DNA of 64,000 nt, taken from a bacterium (GTDB lineage: Bacteria; Fidelibacterota; Marinisomatia; Marinisomatales; JAHJCW01). This document shows positions 42,489 through 52,063 of the stretch, in pieces. Under the pieces are notes generated by a model that was not told the origin of the DNA, did no database searches, and was given only the letters and a program-made list of their open reading frames with translations. Numbering within the stretch: the stretch's first letter is position 1; each line of letters starts with the position of its first letter. Position numbers and translations under genes: made by a program. The stretch covers positions 62,001 through 126,000 of the forward strand of contig JANQGY010000013.1 of the NCBI GenBank assembly GCA_028282845.1, in the 5' to 3' direction.

Positions 42489-45400
42489 CTAAAAATTAGA
42501 ACGTTTTTGAAAAATTCCGTCGCGCTCCTCGATCTTTAGGTCGCGCAGCGTTGGTGATTTTACATTGATACGTAAATATACACCTTGTCCGTAGCCGCCC
42601 GGCGTCCATGACAGCGACATTTCCCAACAATGCAGATCACGATAGATAGAAAAACTGTGACTAACCAAGGCTTTATTTACAAGATTGAATCGTGCATTAT
42701 GTTGAACACGCCAACTCGGCGTTACTTGGATGGTTGAATTGGTGTTCATCCAAAAAGTCTTTGAGATATTTGTCGGATTTGCTGCGTTATACGAATAACT
42801 CAGACTAACGTTAGTGCTCCAAAGCTGACCGCTACTGATTTGCTTGGGATTTTTCCTGAAATCAATGTTTTGGCCAAAATCTTCAAGGTCGGTAATTGAT
42901 GATGTGTCCGATACGGCGGCACTATCGGGAACATCGGAGATTAGCGGAGCGCGCATCCGTTTGCCTGAGAATTTGAATCCTGTTGAAGCGCTTACGTAAG
43001 TTAGTCTTGGTCGGGGGACATTATTGACTGTTCTAATGGTATTGATGCGTTGATTGTTTTCTTTATCATATTCATAAAAGTCATGGGTCATCGAGATGTC
43101 AAATTTTAATCCTTTGGATAAACCGGTACGAATCGAGGAAGTCAAGTTAGCAAGTTTAAATTCATCGGCAGTAAAATTATAATTAGTGGATAATCGCCAC
43201 GATAGAATATCCACTTTTTTCTCAGATTCGCCATCTATTATCTTAGTTTGGAATACATTGTTCAATGAAAAATTAAGCGATTGGCGTTCATTCACGGGAG
43301 TACTACCGGCGGTTGTACCTTTAAATTTATCATGCAATATCTCTGAACCTGAGCTGTCAATGATGGCTTTAATATAATTGGGATCCCATCCCAAAACAGG
43401 TTTAGAGAAATCCGGTGTGTATGAATAACCGATAGAGGGGGATGCCACATGACGCAATCCGTTTATTTTTCCAATTCTAATTGGAAATAATCCATATAAT
43501 TGAGTACTAAGGTTTAAGCTTAGCGAACCGGTTGTTTGAGCTGCAAAACCTGATTTCTTTATAGATTGATAGGCGTTGGAACTGTCCAGTTTAGCGATGT
43601 AATATTCTTCGACCCAATCTGATTTAATAGACATACTCGGATTCAGGGTTATATACCGGAATAATTTTTGCGGCGCATTAAACGAAAAGGAATGTGTCAA
43701 TAATTTGTCAGTAGATGTTCTCAAGATTCCATCACCGTTTGAATCGGTTTCCCAAATGTATTCTTCGGTAGAATCCGCCTCAACCGATTTATAATAACTT
43801 TGAGTAGTATTTTTATAATTGGACGAGTAACTCCAAGTGATATTGTTAAACCATGCTTTATCGGATGATTTGGTGGGGATTAGATTTCGCTGCCCTAAAC
43901 GGAAAGATACCGTTGGCAACGTTGTTGTGGTTGAGCTGAGTTTTGTCCCTGCGGTAACCGGTTTTTGATAAAAAGCGGTCGCAGGATTAATCTTGTTATC
44001 TGCCATCAGGTCGGTATTTGAAGAAAAATTAAGACTGACTGAAGCGTTTACTTTGGGCCACTGTTTGGAATAGGTGGCGTTGGAAATAGCTTGCTGATTC
44101 ATACGCTTGACCGGATCAAGCGAAGTGGTATAATTATAATCACTATTACTGTAATAACTGGCATTTACATTCAAGGATTGATGCTGTCTCAAGATTTGTC
44201 TATGCGACCACTTGACCACGTAATCCTGATCACGCGGACCGAATATATTGAAAATATCGTTATCATCAGTTGTCAGGTATTGACGGGTTTCAAGATGCAG
44301 ATTGCCGGAATATTTGTATCTATTATTATATTTATTGATCAGTTTGAAAGTGATGCCCTGCTTATCAGCGAAACTTGCCGTCAGCTTGGTATCGAAATAA
44401 TCACTGAACGCCCAATAATAACCAAATCCGTCTAAATAATGTCCGCGATTATTACTTGTCCCATAAGAAGGCATTATCCAACCGGATTGCCGGCCGCCCT
44501 GTTTCATCGGCAACACCGCAAAGGGAATACTTAAGATCGGAATCTGTGCTAAATGCAACGTAAGGGGCTTGGCTACGACTTTGTCGTCATGGATCATTTT
44601 CATGCGCGGACTGGAGAAATGGAAATGCGGTGTATCCAAACTACAGGTTGTGTAAACACTTTGCTTCATATAAAAAATCTTGCGATCCTCATTTCTGATG
44701 TCGGTACTTGTGTAGTAACCATCTTCAGCTTTGGTTTTACCGTGTAAAATTTTGCCACGCTCCGTTTGCAGATTATATTGCATCCGGTCTCCGCTGATCG
44801 GTTCTTGCTCGCCCTCCTGCAAAATGGGCGTTATCGCGCGAAAAGTGGTATCATTTACTGCGCTTGGCAAAGCATTCAAAATATTGGTTTGCCAATTTAC
44901 ACCGACATAACCCGCTGAAAGCGTTATGTCGCCATAATCTACCCGTGCTTCGCCGATAAGTTTAGTGGTTTTATCCGGTATTAAATAATTGATCTGTTCG
45001 GAGCGATAGAGGATTTCAGATTCTAAATCTGTATTAGATGTGTCGGGTGTATATTCGCCACGGGCGCCACCGATCACTAAAATCTTTTGTAATTCCTGAT
45101 CATTAAAATTCAAGGTAATCGTGTCACCGGAAGTAATGTTTGTCCCCTGAAAGGTAGAGTCATCAAAAACATGGTATAATGTGGTCGCCATTCCCTCCAA
45201 GCGCATTGAATCAAGCTGACTTTCCCTCAAATAAGCTTTAAGTACTTTACCGGTCATATCATCTCTGTATTCTCCAATGATTTCGTTCTCTCGGATGGAA
45301 GATGCCTTAGCCCCGGAAGGTATAAAAAGATATTGCAGTTCATCATCCTGAAAATGGGCGAATAGTTCATCACCCTGCAAAAAATCCTTTTCGGATGTAA

Positions 45401-45989
45401 CCTGTGGTTCAATTGTCAGATGGGCGATATCAGCATCAAGATCATAATGTGCTTTACCACAGGTAATAGTTCTGTCACTGCTGATAATAATTACATTTCC
45501 AAATGCCGTATAATTAGCTCCGGCAATTTTGTTAGCCTTGGAATATATCAGCGTGTCAGCTGCTATATCCTGATCATTTTGTTTTAAGATTGCGTTACCG
45601 ATGGCATTGCCGCTATCCAATTCAGTATAATAAAGTATCATATCGGCGGTAAGATCATATTCGTTATCCCAGGCATGGGCGTTATTGCGGGCAGTGAGTA
45701 AATCTTTAGGAGAATCAAAATGCAGGGTATCGGCGGTTATGAATGTACTGTCATTTTCTGCGCGTGCATTGCCGATCAAATACCCTTGCTCGGTATTTTC
45801 AGAGTAACGTGCCACATCAGCAAAAAGTGTCAGATCACCTTTTTTAAAGATGACCTCTCCGGTTAATATCTGTATTGCCGTACCATTCTCGGTTATATTC
45901 TCCAAAACATCGGCTTGAACAAGCCGTAAGCGCTCATCAGCGAGAAGTAAAAGAGGTAATGTTAAGATTATGAAAAACTTCAACCGCAT
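42489..45989 (-). CDS. lptD: LptD/OstA-like outer-membrane LPS assembly protein
   Basis: A 1166-residue outer-membrane protein with a signal peptide (LKFFIILTLPLLLLADE). Residues about 25-460 hold repeated OstA/LptA-like beta-taco units (GEVIFKKGDLTLFADVARY, YLIGNARAENDSTFITADTL). From about 470 the LptD domain begins with FHFSSPRMKMIHDDKVVAKP, IPILSIPFAVLPM and KQGGRQSGWIMPSYG, and continues as many amphipathic strands to the end. It would receive LPS from the periplasmic bridge and insert it in the outer leaflet. It is longer than E. coli LptD (784), as usual for FCB versions. Its start codon shares one base with the rarA stop (TAATG). Confidence 0.9.
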   Translation of the reverse strand: MRLKFFIILTLPLLLLADERLRLVQADVLENITENGTAIQILTGEVIFKKGDLTLFADVARYSENTEQGYLIGNARAENDSTFITADTLHFDSPKDLLTARNNAHAWDNEYDLTADMILYYTELDSGNAIGNAILKQNDQDIAADTLIYSKANKIAGANYTAFGNVIIISSDRTITCGKAHYDLDADIAHLTIEPQVTSEKDFLQGDELFAHFQDDELQYLFIPSGAKASSIRENEIIGEYRDDMTGKVLKAYLRESQLDSMRLEGMATTLYHVFDDSTFQGTNITSGDTITLNFNDQELQKILVIGGARGEYTPDTSNTDLESEILYRSEQINYLIPDKTTKLIGEARVDYGDITLSAGYVGVNWQTNILNALPSAVNDTTFRAITPILQEGEQEPISGDRMQYNLQTERGKILHGKTKAEDGYYTSTDIRNEDRKIFYMKQSVYTTCSLDTPHFHFSSPRMKMIHDDKVVAKPLTLHLAQIPILSIPFAVLPMKQGGRQSGWIMPSYGTSNNRGHYLDGFGYYWAFSDYFDTKLTASFADKQGITFKLINKYNNRYKYSGNLHLETRQYLTTDDNDIFNIFGPRDQDYVVKWSHRQILRQHQSLNVNASYYSNSDYNYTTSLDPVKRMNQQAISNATYSKQWPKVNASVSLNFSSNTDLMADNKINPATAFYQKPVTAGTKLSSTTTTLPTVSFRLGQRNLIPTKSSDKAWFNNITWSYSSNYKNTTQSYYKSVEADSTEEYIWETDSNGDGILRTSTDKLLTHSFSFNAPQKLFRYITLNPSMSIKSDWVEEYYIAKLDSSNAYQSIKKSGFAAQTTGSLSLNLSTQLYGLFPIRIGKINGLRHVASPSIGYSYTPDFSKPVLGWDPNYIKAIIDSSGSEILHDKFKGTTAGSTPVNERQSLNFSLNNVFQTKIIDGESEKKVDILSWRLSTNYNFTADEFKLANLTSSIRTGLSKGLKFDISMTHDFYEYDKENNQRINTIRTVNNVPRPRLTYVSASTGFKFSGKRMRAPLISDVPDSAAVSDTSSITDLEDFGQNIDFRKNPKQISSGQLWSTNVSLSYSYNAANPTNISKTFWMNTNSTIQVTPSWRVQHNARFNLVNKALVSHSFSIYRDLHCWEMSLSWTPGGYGQGVYLRINVKSPTLRDLKIEERDGIFQKRSNF

Positions 45990-47290
45990 TATTTTTTATA
46001 TCTTTTAGGCCACAATTTATTTAATCTTTCAGAAATATATTTCTCATAACCTTGTTGGGTGGGTTTATAGAACATGCTTTCCATGTTATCCGGAAGATAT
46101 TGCATATCCACAAAATGGTCGGGGTGGTGGTGAGCATATTGGTAGTCTTTGCCATATTCCAAGTCTTTCATCAATCCCGTCGGTGCATTTCGTAAATGCT
46201 TAGGCACCGATTGGGTTCCTTCATTTTTTAAGATCTCTTGGGCATGCCGCAAAGCAAAATATGATGCATTTGATTTTTTAGCGGCAGACAAATAAGTGGT
46301 AACATGAGCTAAGGTAATTGCCGCTTCCGGCATGCCGATCATGTGTACGGCTTGGAAACCCGCTGCTGCGATGGGCAAACCCTGTGGATCGGCATTGCCG
46401 ATATCTTCCGAGGCTAAAATAACTAAGCGGCGGGCGATGAATTCCGGTTTTTCTCCGCCTTCCAACATTGTTGCCAGCCAGTAAATGGCAGCATCGGGAT
46501 CGCTACCCCGCACGGATTTAATAAAAGCACTGATAGTATCATAGTGATAATCACCGGTTTTATCGTATAATTGTGTTTTTTTCTGTAAGGCCTCGTTCAA
46601 AATTTTGATGGTGATTTCACCTTTTCCGTCAATTAGATTCATCGAAATTTCGAGAGCATTGAGCATTTTGCGAGCATCCCCGCCGGCAGCGTTGATCAGC
46701 GCTTTTCTAACTTTGTCAGAAATTTTAATAGCACTTTTTTGTAATAGAATATCAGTCTTAAGTGCTTTTTCTAATATATCATTTAAAGCTTCCGGTGTAT
46801 GCGGGTTCATTACCAATACGCGGCAACGTGAAAGCAAAGGACTGATTACTTCGAACGATGGGTTTTCCGTGGTGGCACCGATCAGAATAATAGTACCATT
46901 TTCAACGGCGTGTAACAGTGCATCCTGTTGTGATTTGCTGAAACGGTGAATCTCGTCAATAAATAATATTGTGTTTTTACCAATATCCAAACCACTTTTG
47001 GCGGAAGCGATTATCTTGCGTAATTCTTTCACACCGCTCGATACAGCCGAAACTTCCTGAAAATTAGCTTTGGTAGAACGGGCGATGATCCGTGCTAAAG
47101 TAGTTTTCCCTGAGCCGGGCGGTCCCCAAAAGATCATCGAAAACGGTTTTTCCGATTTCGCTAACAATGATAATATTTTGTCATCGCCAACTAAATGTTC
47201 CTGACCGACAAAATCCTCAATGGATTGCGGACGAAGTCTATCGGCTAAAGGCGGTAAATGTTGATTGAATAATGACTTAGTTGTATTCAT
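45989..47290 (-). CDS. rarA: Replication-associated recombination protein A (RarA/MgsA)
   Basis: A 433-residue AAA+ ATPase. Walker A WGPPGSGKTTLARIIA, Walker B LFIDEIHRFSKSQQDALL, sensor region IGATTENPSFEV, then the MgsA C-terminal domain with DAAIYWLATMLEGGEKPEFIARRLV and the tetramerisation segment. It ends with the expected YQYAHHHPDHFVDMQYLPD. It acts at stalled replication forks. It is first in the long minus-strand operon leading to lptD, hisS, topA, glyQS and ggt. Confidence 0.95.
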   Translation of the reverse strand: MNTTKSLFNQHLPPLADRLRPQSIEDFVGQEHLVGDDKILSLLAKSEKPFSMIFWGPPGSGKTTLARIIARSTKANFQEVSAVSSGVKELRKIIASAKSGLDIGKNTILFIDEIHRFSKSQQDALLHAVENGTIILIGATTENPSFEVISPLLSRCRVLVMNPHTPEALNDILEKALKTDILLQKSAIKISDKVRKALINAAGGDARKMLNALEISMNLIDGKGEITIKILNEALQKKTQLYDKTGDYHYDTISAFIKSVRGSDPDAAIYWLATMLEGGEKPEFIARRLVILASEDIGNADPQGLPIAAAGFQAVHMIGMPEAAITLAHVTTYLSAAKKSNASYFALRHAQEILKNEGTQSVPKHLRNAPTGLMKDLEYGKDYQYAHHHPDHFVDMQYLPDNMESMFYKPTQQGYEKYISERLNKLWPKRYKK

Positions 47291-47372
47291 CAGACAGCAA
47301 TTTACACAGAATAAAGCAGTAGATAGTAAAAATTAATTATGCTAAGTTACTGAAAAGATATAAGAGAAAAAT

Positions 47373-47810
47373 ATGCAAAAAAGAAATAATTATATGACTA
47401 TTACCGGCGTGTTGCTGATAGCATTATTGGCGGTTTTTGGTTGTAAGGAAGAAACAGAAGGAAAAATGGTGAAAGGTATGAAAATTGTTGATCATGTTGT
47501 CGGCGAAGGTCTTGAGGCCGAAAAATTCGATATTCTAACAGTTCATTATACCGGCAAATTGGAAGATGGAACAATGTTTGATTCATCTAAAAATCCCGGA
47601 CGTGAACCTTTCCGCTTTACAGTCGGGATGGGACAAGTGATCCAAGGTTGGGAAGAAGGTTTTATCGGAATGAAAGAAGGCGGTTCACGGACTTTAACAA
47701 TTCCGCCGGAAATGGGTTATGGCGCGCGCGGAGCCGGTGGCGTAATTCCACCGAATGCAACATTGATATTTGATGTGGAGTTATTAAAAGTGGAGAAGAA
47801 CGAGAATTAA
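47373..47810 (+). CDS. FKBP-type peptidyl-prolyl isomerase lipoprotein
   Basis: A 145-residue protein with a lipoprotein signal (GVLLIALLAVFGCKEE; lipid Cys about residue 24) and one FKBP domain: FDILTVHYTGKLEDGTMFDSS, then FTVGMGQVIQGWEEGFIGMKEGG, IPPEMGYGARGAGGVIPPN and TLIFDVELLKVE. All aromatic pocket residues are present, so it should isomerise X-Pro bonds in the periplasm. It is divergent from rarA, and an 11-nt-spaced palindrome and a terminator follow it. Confidence 0.93.
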   Translation: MQKRNNYMTITGVLLIALLAVFGCKEETEGKMVKGMKIVDHVVGEGLEAEKFDILTVHYTGKLEDGTMFDSSKNPGREPFRFTVGMGQVIQGWEEGFIGMKEGGSRTLTIPPEMGYGARGAGGVIPPNATLIFDVELLKVEKNEN

Positions 47811-47819
47811 CATGGCTTG

Positions 47820-47845
47820 TAGAGACGTAACATGTTACGTCTCTA
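47820..47845. repeat. 26-bp perfect palindrome
   Basis: TAGAGACGTAACA followed by TGTTACGTCTCTA, a perfect 13-bp dyad without loop, just after the FKBP gene and before the terminator. It lacks a T tract. The GTAGAGACG...CGTCTCTAC form resembles a mobile palindromic element seen in intergenic regions of diverse bacteria. Confidence 0.7.
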
Positions 47846-47867
47846 CTAAATAGTATTATCCCCTACA

Positions 47868-47896
47868 AAAAAGCCCCCGCATTGCGAGGGCTTTTT
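47868..47896. terminator. Bidirectional Rho-independent terminator
   Basis: AAAAAGCCCCCGC-ATT-GCGAGGGCTTTTT: a 13-bp stem with one C-A mismatch, A and T runs on both sides. It separates the convergent FKBP and cold-shock genes. Confidence 0.92.
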
Positions 47897-47914
47897 ATTT
47901 AAATGAAAATTCCG

Positions 47915-48124
47915 TTATACAGGAGTAACCTTTGCAGCCGCTTCGCCTTTATCGGTTTTAACGACTTCAAATTCAACCTGAGCATTTTCTTTTAATGTTT
48001 TGAAACCTTCTACTTCAATTGAATTAAAGTGAACGAAAAGATCATCGCCGTTTTCACGGGTGATAAATCCGAATCCCTTTTTATCATTGAACCATTTAAC
48101 TGTTCCAGTTTCACGTTTTGCCAT
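47915..48124 (-). CDS. Cold-shock domain protein (CspA family)
   Basis: A 69-residue single cold-shock domain. Both RNA-binding motifs are present: KKGFGFI (RNP1) and DLFVHF (RNP2), in the frame [19 protein letters not shown]. It binds single-stranded RNA and DNA and prevents mRNA secondary structure. It is transcribed alone; the upstream region 48125-48420 could hold a long leader, but no cold-shock motif could be identified by eye there. Confidence 0.96.
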   Translation of the reverse strand: MAKRETGTVKWFNDKKGFGFITRENGDDLFVHFNSIEVEGFKTLKENAQVEFEVVKTDKGEAAAKVTPV

Positions 48125-48420
48125 GTTTTATTGTCCTAAATTATTAATAAATCTGTGTCGGGAGTTCTGATTGGGCTAGAGGCTACTACTATTCAAATCT
48201 TATTTTAATATATATTTGTATCTACATCTAAATCCTGTCACAACAACTGACAACCTGCGCGAGATTACAACATTACAAGAGAAATTGCAATATAATATAG
48301 TAGATGGTAGATAGTAGTCAGCAGTTAGTAGAAAGGTGATAGGAAGCGGAGCGTGAGAGTATGACCATCACTTTCTTGTTATTATCCAAAATCCAATATC
48401 TAACATCCAGTAACCAATCG

Positions 48421-48493
48421 AGCCACCGAGAGGATTTGAACCCCCGACCCGCTCATTACGAATGAGCTGCTCTACCAACTGAGCTACGGTGGC
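48421..48493 (-). tRNA. trnT: tRNA-Thr (anticodon CGU)
   Basis: Minus-strand cloverleaf: acceptor GCCACCG/CGGTGGC, D stem GCTC/GAGC, anticodon stem GCTCA/TGAGC around TTCGTAA (anticodon CGT), T arm GGGGG-TTCAAAT-CCTCT, discriminator U. CCA is not encoded. Confidence 0.95.
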
Positions 48494-48594
48494 ATATTAT
48501 CAATATAATTGACAGGGGAAATTAATATTAAAACTTATTTTTAAGAACTTTGAAAAATTATCAAATGGTTGCAAGTGAAAAATCATTGGCGTTT

Positions 48595-48697
48595 GAATCA
48601 AATATTTTAAAATCTAAATCAAGCCATTTTTCTATTTTTTGGGGATTGTCAGATGATATGAATGAAATTCCACGATTTAAGGCAACTGCTTCTGTAA
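48595..48697 (-). pseudogene. Truncated copy of the 3' end of the gene at 52064-52459
   Basis: About 103 bp match 52077-52179 in the same orientation with roughly eight differences (about 92% identity). On the minus strand it encodes the tail LNRGISFISSDNPQKIEKWL then DLDFKIFDS, without the N-terminal two thirds. The two copies flank the sulfotransferase block as direct repeats. The remaining gap 48704-48981 is AT-rich with no recognised gene. Confidence 0.8.
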
Positions 48698-48981
48698 ACC
48701 TTTAAACGTCTATAATGAAATAGTATTGGTATTTGATTTGTTTATAGTGGTGTTATAATTCATATCATAATTTTGGCGGAAAATCATCATATACTTACAT
48801 GATATAAAAAAGTAGTGGACTGTTTGATCTAAAGAATTCAAAAACCAATAACAAAATATATAAATATTTCGAGTAATACCTCCAATATTTTAACCTCCAT
48901 ATAATCATTTAATAGTATATTGTATACTCAAACATTAGTAATTAAAAATTAGATGTATATTAAACAGTAATAATTGTTATT

Positions 48982-50373
48982 ATGGGTAAAAAAATAGAAT
49001 TGTGGGTTCTGTTATTAGTGATTTGGTTTGGAATAGTTTTTATAATTGTTTTCACTTGGTCTTTAAAAAGCGAATTGGTGGGTTGGAAAAGGGCAGGTGT
49101 GCTCGGAAGAATAGCGTATCATACATCAAATCTTCCTACGCTCACACGTGATCTTCTTTTCTACAAGAAATCACCGAAGTCAACACCTTTAATCATTGAA
49201 GATAGATGGCCGGAGATTAATGGTTTCAGTAAAAATGGAATTATAAATAATGCTGTTAGAAACGATAAAGGATACCTGCTATTCTCCGCTTATTCAGGAG
49301 AAAAGAAACAGTCCACTGTTAAACTTATTCGTATTCAGGATCAAAAAACCATTTTTGAGTGGGTTCCAAATATCGATGAGATAAAAAAAATTCATAAGAA
49401 AATGGGACTGAATAATTTACCGGATGATTTTGACCTAACTTCTTTTTCTAAAAGTAGATATAGGACTATACACCCATTATTAATGGATGATGGGAGTATA
49501 ATTTTTAATAATTTCAGTTCGTACTTAGTAAAGATTTCAAAATGTTCAGAAATACTATGGATATCGGATATTATAACTCACCATTCATTAGAAATGGACA
49601 GCAGTAATAATATTTGGGCATCAATAAGAATTTTCCCAACAAAATATGATACTATAAATGAGGAATATGTAGATGACGCTATTGCATTAGTAAATGTTGA
49701 TGGTGAAGTAATTTATAAAAAGTCCGTTACTGAGATGCTCTTAGAAAATGGATATCAAGGTTTATTGTGGGGTGTCGGACCAGATGCATATGAATATGAC
49801 CCAATTCACCTTAACGACATTCAACCGGCGCTTTCAAAATCTAAATATTGGGATGTCGGAGATGTGTTTTTAAGTATCAGGAATAAAAGTACAATTTTAC
49901 TTTATAGACCTAGAACAAATAAAATACTTTGGTTAAAAACTGGTCCATGGTTTGCACAGCATGATGTAAATATATTAAATGACTCACAAATATCGGTATT
50001 TGACAATAACACAATTAGAGTCTTACCAGAGGAGAAGAATATTGGTTATAGTAATGTCTATATAGTTGATTTCGAAAAAGATTCAATAACATCTCCATAT
50101 TCGACAATTCTTGAAGAAGCTGGTGTAATGGAAAGAACAGAAGGTAGAGCAACATTACTTGCAGGTGGCGATGCAATTATTGATGAAAAAAGTACAGGAA
50201 GATTGTTGCGTATTTCACAAGATGATGTAAGGTGGGAATTCACATCTAGAGTTGATAGTAATAGTCTAGGTATGGGGAATTGGAGTCGTTATTTAACCTA
50301 TGATCAAGTTAAGGCAGTGTTACCAGAATTAGAAAATTGTGATTGTACACAAAATGTTATAGGAAAAGATTGA
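48982..50373 (+). CDS. Arylsulfotransferase (ASST)-like protein
   Basis: A 463-residue protein with one N-terminal membrane anchor (LWVLLLVIWFGIVFIIVFTW) and a beta-propeller-like body. The segment GPWFAQHDVNILNDSQISVFDNN (residues about 318-340) carries the HDV...FDN signature of the arylsulfotransferase family, and HPLLMDDGSIIFNN and DIITHHSLEMDSSNNIWAS are earlier blades of the same kind. ASST enzymes move sulfate between phenolic compounds without PAPS; many family members have unknown roles. It is the first gene of a three-gene cluster (next gene 1 nt away). Codon use is more AT-rich than in the housekeeping neighbours. Confidence 0.75.
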   Translation: MGKKIELWVLLLVIWFGIVFIIVFTWSLKSELVGWKRAGVLGRIAYHTSNLPTLTRDLLFYKKSPKSTPLIIEDRWPEINGFSKNGIINNAVRNDKGYLLFSAYSGEKKQSTVKLIRIQDQKTIFEWVPNIDEIKKIHKKMGLNNLPDDFDLTSFSKSRYRTIHPLLMDDGSIIFNNFSSYLVKISKCSEILWISDIITHHSLEMDSSNNIWASIRIFPTKYDTINEEYVDDAIALVNVDGEVIYKKSVTEMLLENGYQGLLWGVGPDAYEYDPIHLNDIQPALSKSKYWDVGDVFLSIRNKSTILLYRPRTNKILWLKTGPWFAQHDVNILNDSQISVFDNNTIRVLPEEKNIGYSNVYIVDFEKDSITSPYSTILEEAGVMERTEGRATLLAGGDAIIDEKSTGRLLRISQDDVRWEFTSRVDSNSLGMGNWSRYLTYDQVKAVLPELENCDCTQNVIGKD

Positions 50374-50374
50374 A

Positions 50375-50563
50375 ATGAAGAAATATATTAGTTTATTACT
50401 CTATTTATTATTGGTTTCAGGTGCATACGCGTATATTGGTCCAGGAATAGGCGCAGGGGTTTTCGCAGTTGTCTTTGGCATAATAATCGCCATATTTTTA
50501 GGATTAGTTTCTATCATTTGGTATCCTTTTAAACGTTTAATCAAGCGTTTTAAGAAAAAATGA
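50375..50563 (+). CDS. Small membrane protein with YIGPG motif
   Basis: A 62-residue protein: a signal-like N-terminus (MKKYISLLLYLLLVSGAYA), then YIGPGIGAGVF, one strongly hydrophobic helix (AVVFGIIIAIFLGLVSIIWY) and a basic tail (PFKRLIKRFKKK). Small proteins with AYIGPG followed by a helix and IWYP-KRL are recurrent companions of sulfotransferase and other envelope genes. It is squeezed between the ASST-like gene and the sulfotransferase gene. Function unknown; a membrane adaptor is a guess. Confidence 0.7.
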   Translation: MKKYISLLLYLLLVSGAYAYIGPGIGAGVFAVVFGIIIAIFLGLVSIIWYPFKRLIKRFKKK

Positions 50564-50600
50564 TTTGGTGAATAAAAATATTGTTTAATCCAAATAGATA

Positions 50601-52007
50601 ATGTTCATAGTTATTCTTGTTTTAACTATTGTTTTAGTGGAATGTCTTATAAGACTTCCAATTGATAAAGCTATTAAACAAGTACTCAGCATCGGAAGAA
50701 AAGCAATAAATGTTTTAACATCAGTCAAAATCTCTGATCATTGGAAAGAAATTACACTTCGACGTTACTCTTTTGATCTATTAAAAAAAATGTTTAGTCT
50801 GTTGTTTTACATAATTATTTGCTTACTTGCTGTATTCGGTCCAATAATTTTACTCAACAAATATGTTTCGTTTAATCCCTCAATATTCGAACAACTATTG
50901 AGTTTTAAAGGGATTGGAACAATGGGTGTTTTGTCAGTACTCTATTTTTATTTGAGAAAATCCAAAAAGAAAAGTGATTATAGTTCTGTTGATAAAATTT
51001 TACACAAGCTAGCACTGGGGTCAAATGTTGTAAAATCAATGTCGTTTGATTTGGATGGATTATTAGTAAAGAAAAATCCAACTAATGGTGTTGATCAAAA
51101 CAAGCATGTTTTTGTTTGTGGTTTAGCCCGTGCCGGCACAACAATTATCATGCGAACTTTCTATGAATCTGGAAAATTTAAATCCCTAACTTATCGTGAT
51201 ATGCCTTTTGTTCTTATGCCAAACGTGTGGAGACTGTTGTCTAGATCGAATCAGAAGCATATTGAACAAAAAATAAGAGCTCACGGTGATGGTATATTAG
51301 TTGATTTTGATAGTCCTGAGGCATTTGAAGAAGTTTTTTGGACAACCTTTTGTCAGGACGATTATATAACTAAACATGGCTTGATTCCGCACACAGTAAA
51401 TAGTGATAACATTGAAAAATTTCAATTATACGTATCTCGCATAATTGCAGACCCCACTTCAACAAATCATATTGGATATTTATCAAAAAATAATAATAAC
51501 ATTTTGCGAATTCCTTCAATAAAAAAAGCTTTCCCCGAAGCAACAATTATAGTTCTTTTTAGAAATCCCCTACAACAAGCAATCTCTTTATTGAATCAAC
51601 ATCAAAAATTTAGCCAACTACAATTGGGGGATTCTTTTTCTAAAAAATATTTCAAATGGCTTGGTCATTATGAATTTGGTCTTAATCATCTGCCATTTAT
51701 TTTTAAGGATTCAAAAACATCTAATTATAAATCTGACGACATTAACTATTGGATAAAAATGTGGGTTGATACTTACTCATATTTATTGTCCAATAAAAAT
51801 ATTAATTGTGATTTTTTATGTTATGAAGAATTATGTGAAAATCCAGAAAAAATCCTTCAACAAAAGTTTAAGAAATTGGGGATAGATAATAACCCTACAT
51901 TATTTGCTAAACAGTTAAAACTTCCGAAAATGAAATCAATAGCGGGCGTTTCTAAAGCACTGGAGAATGATGCAATGAGTATTTACATTGAATTAAAATC
52001 GATTTAA
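50601..52007 (+). CDS. Membrane-anchored PAPS-dependent sulfotransferase
   Basis: A 468-residue protein. The N-terminal part has two or three hydrophobic segments (about residues 1-12, 66-84 and 100-118). The catalytic domain begins HVFVCGLARAGTTIIMRTFY, the 5'-phosphosulfate-binding loop of sulfotransferases, and the 3'-phosphate motif is ATIIVLFRNPLQQAISLLNQ. It would transfer sulfate from PAPS, probably to a glycan or lipid at the inner face of the membrane. With the ASST-like gene it forms a sulfation module. The substrate is unknown. The block is bounded by direct repeats and may be acquired. Confidence 0.85.
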   Translation: MFIVILVLTIVLVECLIRLPIDKAIKQVLSIGRKAINVLTSVKISDHWKEITLRRYSFDLLKKMFSLLFYIIICLLAVFGPIILLNKYVSFNPSIFEQLLSFKGIGTMGVLSVLYFYLRKSKKKSDYSSVDKILHKLALGSNVVKSMSFDLDGLLVKKNPTNGVDQNKHVFVCGLARAGTTIIMRTFYESGKFKSLTYRDMPFVLMPNVWRLLSRSNQKHIEQKIRAHGDGILVDFDSPEAFEEVFWTTFCQDDYITKHGLIPHTVNSDNIEKFQLYVSRIIADPTSTNHIGYLSKNNNNILRIPSIKKAFPEATIIVLFRNPLQQAISLLNQHQKFSQLQLGDSFSKKYFKWLGHYEFGLNHLPFIFKDSKTSNYKSDDINYWIKMWVDTYSYLLSNKNINCDFLCYEELCENPEKILQQKFKKLGIDNNPTLFAKQLKLPKMKSIAGVSKALENDAMSIYIELKSI

Positions 52008-52063
52008 ATCTTTTTGTATAATTATCTGTAAAAGTGGAAAACAGAAAATTAGTATCCATACTG

